This document shows, in pieces, positions 60,215-64,000 of a stretch of DNA of 64,000 nucleotides. The translations under genes and the position numbers were made by a program. The DNA lies in the NCBI GenBank assembly GCA_964638005.1, contig CAZWXS010000007.1, forward strand, positions 1 through 64,000, written 5' to 3'. The number at the start of each line of letters is the position of its first letter. Positions within the stretch are counted from its first letter, which is position 1. The DNA comes from JAAYYM01 sp964638005. GTDB taxonomy: Bacteria > Bacillota > Clostridia > Lachnospirales > Lachnospiraceae. The notes under the pieces were generated by a model that saw nothing but the letters and a program-made list of their open reading frames with translations, searched no databases and was not told where the DNA came from.

Positions 60215-60998
60215 CAATACTCTCCTGCATATGTTCCATATAAAGAGACATATTATTGATCTTCGTATTCAGGGTAAATACCGAGAACACAGTCAACAAT
60301 GCAAATATAATCAATGCCAGGGTCAGTGTCTTCACATTGATCAACTTTGAGACTTTCTTCGATTTCTGATTTTCTTCCATCTTCTGATTTTCCTCCATCT
60401 CATCATCCCCCTCTATATCCGATAGTTCCTCTCGTAAAGGCCTGTCCGTTCCTTTTGTCAATAAAATCAGCAGTATCAGCGGTATGGCAACCTGCCTCAT
60501 GATCAATATATCCAGCGATTCTGTTCCCAACAGGAACTGCTCTGACAATTCTCCAAATCGATAACCACATATATTCATCAAACATACAAAAAGCAGAAAT
60601 ACCGCTATATCAACACGATTCCCATCACATAACTTCCGTGCAAGAAGCATATAAACAATCATGGAAATCAAAATTACCACAGCAAAGATAGCTTTCTGAA
60701 GATCCATAGAACCAAAGAACCGCTGTATCTGTGTAAACCACTCTCCAATACTCCTGCTGCCGCCCAGAACAAGAACCAGCATAAACAGGAGCACCGCACA
60801 AACCTTTTTCCATTTATCCCGAGTTCCTTTGGAGCCTTGCATGCATCGGCTGCTGAGCAGAACCCCCGCATACGCAATAACTCCGATTACAGGACACAAC
60901 AAAAGAGACGGATATAAAAACAACTTTCTGTTTCTGTATTCCTTCTCTGCCAGATAAATGATTAATAGTGCTGTAAAAAATAGGACTACTGCTTTCAT
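60201..60998 (-). CDS. membrane protein with charged repeat, unknown
   Basis: A 265-residue membrane protein, first gene of the 42-kb run. It has about six helices in residues 1-190, then a charged cytosolic-type stretch with a tandem MEENQK MEENQK repeat, a final helix (LALIIFALLTVFSVF) and a short polar tail. ATG near 60998 follows GGGGAG by seven bases. No family is recognised. Leading the operon directly behind a promoter with a candidate 0A box, it may be involved in assembly or export rather than sugar chemistry. Confidence 0.7.
   Translation of the reverse strand: MKAVVLFFTALLIIYLAEKEYRNRKLFLYPSLLLCPVIGVIAYAGVLLSSRCMQGSKGTRDKWKKVCAVLLFMLVLVLGGSRSIGEWFTQIQRFFGSMDLQKAIFAVVILISMIVYMLLARKLCDGNRVDIAVFLLFVCLMNICGYRFGELSEQFLLGTESLDILIMRQVAIPLILLILLTKGTDRPLREELSDIEGDDEMEENQKMEENQKSKKVSKLINVKTLTLALIIFALLTVFSVFTLNTKINNMSLYMEHMQESIDELK
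60364..60399 (-). repeat. 18-bp in-frame tandem duplication
   Basis: Two 18-base units (60364-60381 and 60382-60399) differ at one base and encode the repeated MEENQK. The single change is synonymous, suggesting a recent slippage duplication under selection for the protein. Confidence 0.85.
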
Positions 60999-61025
60999 TT
61001 CGGTTCTCCCCTATATAACATACCC

Positions 61026-61054
61026 ATTATACTAAAGAATCATCTGTTCAACAA
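61026..61054 (-). promoter_or_regulatory. SigA-type promoter of the 42-kb glycan run
   Basis: Minus-strand TTGTTG (61049-61054), 17 bp, TATAAT (61026-61031), about 28 bases before the start at 60998. Confidence 0.6.
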
Positions 61055-61064
61055 GTGAGAAAAT

Positions 61065-61071
61065 TGTCGAA
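61065..61071. promoter_or_regulatory. candidate Spo0A box
   Basis: TGTCGAA matches the 0A-box core exactly, preceded by T (TTGTCGAA). It lies ten bases upstream of the -35 of the glycan-run promoter, centred near -49, and between two divergent promoters. Confidence 0.4.
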
Positions 61072-61080
61072 CACTTTTTG

Positions 61081-61109
61081 TTTATTTCTGAATGCCGACA
61101 CGATATAAT
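61081..61109 (+). promoter_or_regulatory. possible promoter of the small gene at 61174
   Basis: TATAAT (61104-61109) is perfect; TTTATT (61081-61086), 17 bp upstream, is a poor -35. Confidence 0.4.
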
Positions 61110-61173
61110 GGTATTGTATCGGCGCATGTTTCAGTGCGCATCCTGTGTAAACTTGATATAAGGAGGAAATCTC

Positions 61174-61506
61174 ATGTTATGCGGTTGGTTGTCGCCAAAC
61201 GGCGACTTTTACCCTTGCGGTCCATATGAACACGTTCACCTGGCAGACAAATTGACAAGCTCTCATTATCCGAATACCGAAGATACCGTCAATGCTGCAT
61301 GTGATGATTTTCTATTGGACGAAAAATGGATTAAATTATTCTGCGATGGACTGGTTGTCGGCAACATCCTACACCCTGCCCTATTTCAAAAAAACAGCAG
61401 ATTCATCACAGAACAGCAGATGAATTGGATTATCACACAACAGCATGAACTTTCTACGAAGCAAGAGCGCTGCCTCGGTATGTATCTGGAGCTCGAAGGA
61501 AATTAG
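61174..61506 (+). CDS. hypothetical 110-residue protein
   Basis: The protein begins MLCGWLSPNGDFYPCGPYEH, with cysteines 3 and 15 and histidines 20 and 22 near the N-terminus, then is mainly helical and polar without membrane segments. No family is recognised. The gene is well supported: AGGAGG (61161-61166) is seven bases before the ATG, a TATAAT lies upstream, and a strong terminator begins at its stop codon. It is a monocistronic plus-strand gene inserted between minus-strand sugar genes, divergent from the 42-kb run. Confidence 0.75.
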   Translation: MLCGWLSPNGDFYPCGPYEHVHLADKLTSSHYPNTEDTVNAACDDFLLDEKWIKLFCDGLVVGNILHPALFQKNSRFITEQQMNWIITQQHELSTKQERCLGMYLELEGN

Positions 61507-61541
61507 CAAGAGACCGGCTTATCTGCCGGTCTCTTGCTTTT
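61506..61541 (+). terminator. intrinsic terminator of the small gene
   Basis: A perfect 13-bp stem (61506-61518 with 61525-61537), 6-base loop, then TTTT. It starts at the last base of the TAG stop codon and also separates this gene from the convergent fcl gene. Confidence 0.9.
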
Positions 61542-61550
61542 GAAATATAA

Positions 61551-62492
61551 TTATAACTTTGCGTTTTCGATATTATCTCTGAACCACTCATAGGCCATCT
61601 TCACGCCCTCTTCGAGTTCTACTTTATGCGTCCAGCCAAGACCGTGAAGCTTATCGACATTTGTGAGCTTTCGCGGGGTTCCGTCCGGCATATCCTTGTT
61701 CCAATAAATCTCGCCATCATATCCGACAATTCTCTTAACTGTTTCTGCAAGTTCCCTAATGGTAACTTCCTTACCTGTTCCGATGTTCACGTGCTGCTCT
61801 CCACTGTAATTTTCAAGGAGAAATACGCAGGCATCTGCCATATCATCTACATACAGAAACTCACGAAGAGGTGTTCCCGTCCCCCAGAGTTCGACCTGTG
61901 GAGCATTGCTCACCTTGGCTTCATGAAACTTTCTGATCATTGCCGGCATAACGTGTGAGTTGCTCAGATCATAATTATCATAGGGACCGTATAAATTGGT
62001 CGGCATACAACTAATGTAATCATCTCCATACTGGCGTTTATAGAATTTGCACATCTCCAGACCGGAAATCTTAGCAATTGCATATGCCTCATTGGTCTCT
62101 TCCAATGGACCCGTCAGCAGAGCATCTTCCGGGATCGGCTGCGGAGCCATCTTCGGATAGATACAGGTGCTTCCAAGAAATAATAATTTTTTTACTCCAT
62201 GTGTGTGTGCACTCTGGATGACATTACACTGGATCTGCATATTCACATAAGCAAATTCCGCAGGCATTGTATTGTTTGCATTGATACCGCCTACTTTGGC
62301 AGCTGCAAGTACCACATATTCCGGCTGTTCCTGATCGAAGAAAGCAGAAACTGCCGCTTGATCAGTCAAATCCAGTTCACTGTGTGTCCTTCTAATGATA
62401 TTATGATAACCCTTTGCTTCAAGATTTCTAACAATTGCTGCTCCCACAAGTCCTCTGTGTCCGGCAACAAATATCTTTGCATTCTGATCCAT
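61551..62492 (-). CDS. fcl: GDP-L-fucose synthase
   Basis: A 313-residue extended SDR enzyme that epimerises and reduces GDP-4-keto-6-deoxymannose to GDP-L-fucose. AKIFVAGHRGLVGAAIVRNL, LAAAKVGGINANN, FLGSTCIYPK, NEAYAIAKISGLEM (YxxxK), NLYGPYDNYDL and GTGTPLREFLYVDD match the family. ATG 62490-62492 follows GAGGG at seven bases; the frame is open for ten codons upstream. It directly follows gmd (56 bases), which makes its substrate. Confidence 0.96.
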   Translation of the reverse strand: MDQNAKIFVAGHRGLVGAAIVRNLEAKGYHNIIRRTHSELDLTDQAAVSAFFDQEQPEYVVLAAAKVGGINANNTMPAEFAYVNMQIQCNVIQSAHTHGVKKLLFLGSTCIYPKMAPQPIPEDALLTGPLEETNEAYAIAKISGLEMCKFYKRQYGDDYISCMPTNLYGPYDNYDLSNSHVMPAMIRKFHEAKVSNAPQVELWGTGTPLREFLYVDDMADACVFLLENYSGEQHVNIGTGKEVTIRELAETVKRIVGYDGEIYWNKDMPDGTPRKLTNVDKLHGLGWTHKVELEEGVKMAYEWFRDNIENAKL

Positions 62493-62548
62493 TTCCTTAC
62501 CCTCGGTTCTAAATAACTGCATTTGTACTATATGATAATCTTATTTCA

Positions 62549-63622
62549 TTACTTTCCTGCCTGATTGCGGTACTCTTCTGAACTCATTCCTGCAATTGCC
62601 TTCATATCGGAATCCACCATCATCGATACCAGGCTCTTGAAATCTACCTTACGCTTCCAGCCAAGTTCCTTCTCCGCCTTGGAGCAGTCACCCCACAAAA
62701 ACTCTACCTCTGCAGGTCTGAAGTATCTTGGATTCACATCTACAAGCATCTTGCCGTTAGATTTGTCATAACCCTTCTCACTGACACCGGTTCCCTTCCA
62801 TTCAATCTCTATGCCAACTTCCGCAAATGCGAGCTCGACAAACTCACGAACCGTATGAGTCTCATTGGTTGCCAGCACGTAATCTCCTGGCTTGTCCTGC
62901 TGCAGGATTCTCCACATGCCTTCCACATAGTCACCTGCAAATCCCCAGTCACGTTTTGCATCCAGATTACCAAGCGAAAGCTTCTCTCTCTCATCCGCCA
63001 TAATCATTGCAACCGCTCTTGTAATCTTACGTGTAACAAAGGTCTCACCTCTACGAGGCGATTCGTGATTGAAAAGGATTCCGTTACATGCGAACAGATT
63101 ATACGCCTCTCTGTAATTGACCGTAATCCAGTATGAGTATAACTTTGCCGCACCGTATGGACTCTTTGGATAAAACGGAGTCTTCTCGCTCTGTGGTGCC
63201 GTCTCGGGAAGTCCTCCGAACAATTCTGATGTGGATGCCTGATAAAATCTGCACTTAACACCTGTCTTCTTGATTGCATCCAACAGTCTGAGCGTTCCGA
63301 TACCTGTCGTCTCTGCCGTATACTCCGGCACTTCAAATGAAACCGCTACATGAGACTGTGCCGCAAGATTATAGATTTCCGTAGGCTGTATCTGCTCGAT
63401 CAATCGATTCAGATTACTGGAATCCGTCAAATCTCCATGGTGTAAAAATAAAGTCTTATCTCTTACTTCCCTGTCATAATATAAATGGTCGATTCTGTCC
63501 GTCGCAATAGAACTATGGCGGCGAATGATACCATGTACTTCATATCCCTTTTCAAGCAACAGCTCCGCAAGATAAGAACCGTCTTGTCCTGTAATGCCTG
63601 TAATCAATGCAACATTTCTCAT
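62549..63622 (-). CDS. gmd: GDP-mannose 4,6-dehydratase
   Basis: A 357-residue SDR enzyme, GDP-mannose to GDP-4-keto-6-deoxymannose. NVALITGITGQDGSYLAELL, GIIRRHSS, NLAAQSHVAVSFE, ASTSELFG, SPYGAAKLYSYW (YxxxK), FNHESPRRGETFVTRKI and GNLDAKRDWGFAGDYV are all present. ATG 63620-63622 follows AAGGAG at ten bases; twelve more codons are open upstream. It is transcribed from the promoter at 63673-63701 with fcl. Confidence 0.97.
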   Translation of the reverse strand: MRNVALITGITGQDGSYLAELLLEKGYEVHGIIRRHSSIATDRIDHLYYDREVRDKTLFLHHGDLTDSSNLNRLIEQIQPTEIYNLAAQSHVAVSFEVPEYTAETTGIGTLRLLDAIKKTGVKCRFYQASTSELFGGLPETAPQSEKTPFYPKSPYGAAKLYSYWITVNYREAYNLFACNGILFNHESPRRGETFVTRKITRAVAMIMADEREKLSLGNLDAKRDWGFAGDYVEGMWRILQQDKPGDYVLATNETHTVREFVELAFAEVGIEIEWKGTGVSEKGYDKSNGKMLVDVNPRYFRPAEVEFLWGDCSKAEKELGWKRKVDFKSLVSMMVDSDMKAIAGMSSEEYRNQAGK

Positions 63623-63672
63623 GATCAATAATCTCCTTAAATGGTCTTTAACTGCCATGTGTAACAGAAATT

Positions 63673-63701
63673 AGTATACCCTAAAAGTGCGGATTTGTCC
63701 A
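63673..63701 (-). promoter_or_regulatory. SigA-type promoter of gmd-fcl
   Basis: Minus-strand TGGACA (63696-63701; 5 of 6), 17 bp, TATACT (63673-63678), about 50 bases before the gmd start. Confidence 0.7.
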
Positions 63702-63707
63702 TATTCC

Positions 63708-63736
63708 TTGTAAAAGATAAAAATATTCGTTATACT
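63708..63736 (+). promoter_or_regulatory. SigA-type promoter of rmlD
   Basis: TTGTAA (63708-63713), 17 bp, TATACT (63731-63736), about 38 bases before the rmlD start. Its -35 is only six bases from the -35 of the divergent gmd promoter. Confidence 0.65.
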
Positions 63737-63774
63737 GTATAAGATGTTTTAATTTATTGAAAGAGGGATGGATC

Positions 63775-64000
63775 ATGAAGAAAATCATAGTAACAGGCTG
63801 TAACGGCCAGTTGGGACGCGCAATTAACAGACAATATGCAGACAGCAGTGAATTCACCTTATTGAATACTGATGTCGGAAGTCCTGATGTAAAAGAACTC
63901 GATATCACAAATGTAGATACTGTTTTAAAATATGTCCGCGATGAAAAGCCATATGCCATCATCAACTGTGCCGCCTATACAGCCGTCGATGCTTGCGAAA
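63775..64000 (+). CDS. rmlD: dTDP-4-dehydrorhamnose reductase RmlD, 3' end cut by window
   Basis: Last step of dTDP-L-rhamnose synthesis. The visible 75 residues begin MKKIIVTGCNGQLGRAINRQ, the Rossmann motif with the GxxGQLG typical of RmlD. They continue through LNTDVGSPDVKELDITN to YAIINCAAYTAVDACE, the NCAAYTxVDxAE block that defines the family. ATG 63775-63777 follows GAGGG by about seven bases. The rest lies beyond the right edge. The other visible rml gene, rmlB, is at the far left on the opposite strand. Confidence 0.95.
   Translation, partial: MKKIIVTGCNGQLGRAINRQYADSSEFTLLNTDVGSPDVKELDITNVDTVLKYVRDEKPYAIINCAAYTAVDACE

Noticed and set aside
1..64000. CRISPR arrays, tRNA/rRNA genes, insertion sequences, prophage genes, riboswitches
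   Set aside because: No regularly spaced repeats, clover-leaf genes, transposase or phage proteins were recognised; no known riboswitch could be supported.

Overview
The window looks like a chromosomal segment of a low-to-moderate GC Clostridia member, most likely a Lachnospiraceae-type Firmicute. The evidence is the strong Shine-Dalgarno sites with occasional GTG/TTG starts, the Spo0A C-terminal domain protein, the SpoIIE/RsbW-type partner-switch proteins, the LytTR/GHKL two-component system and the SigA-like promoters. No lineage marker such as rRNA is present, so this assignment is inference. Almost the whole window is one large cell-surface glycan region, nearly all on the minus strand.

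Layout: (1) 1-4.2 kb holds the start of rmlB (cut by the window edge), a small zinc-ribbon gene, a receiver-less Spo0A-type DNA-binding protein, and a LytTR response regulator with its GHKL kinase behind a structured leader. (2) 4.2-14.6 kb holds a five-gene minus-strand operon driven by a perfect-consensus SigA promoter: an unknown membrane protein, a multi-pass membrane protein, a ChbG/YdjC-type deacetylase, a YfhO-family membrane protein and another multi-pass protein. A divergent GT-C-like membrane protein faces it. (3) 14.6-19.1 kb holds a signalling operon: a MATE transporter fused to a degenerate RsbW-like ATPase domain, a GNAT acetyltransferase, a SpoIIE-type phosphatase and an RsbW-type kinase. 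(4) 19.1-61.0 kb is a 42-kb run of co-directional glycan genes. (5) 61.0-64.0 kb holds a small orphan gene, gmd-fcl for GDP-L-fucose, and the start of rmlD at the right edge.

The 42-kb run contains three initiating sugar-phosphate transferases, three Wzx flippases and three Wzy-type polymerases/ligases, so it probably builds more than one lipid-linked polymer. Visible nucleotide-sugar capacity is GDP-L-fucose (gmd, fcl), UDP-L-FucNAc (capE, capF, capG), a UDP-4-amino-4,6-dideoxy-GlcNAc-type sugar (PglF-like dehydratase plus aminotransferase), part of dTDP-sugar synthesis (rmlB, rmlD, a QdtB/FdtB-like aminotransferase), and a CMP-activated nonulosonic acid (NeuB plus a NeuA-SpsG fusion). About a dozen GT2/GT4/WbsX/capsule-type glycosyltransferases would join these sugars.

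The most unusual items are: a PLP enzyme plus ATP-grasp ligase placed between a PglC-like transferase and the FucNAc genes, where a bacillosamine-type acetyltransferase might be expected; the MATE-HATPase fusion whose ATPase has lost key residues; the NeuA-SpsG fusion without recognisable upstream nonulosonate genes; and candidate Spo0A boxes at two glycan promoters in a window that also encodes a receiver-less Spo0A. A DUF6077-like gene appears split by a frameshift and a stop. No rRNA, tRNA, CRISPR array, IS element or prophage gene was seen.
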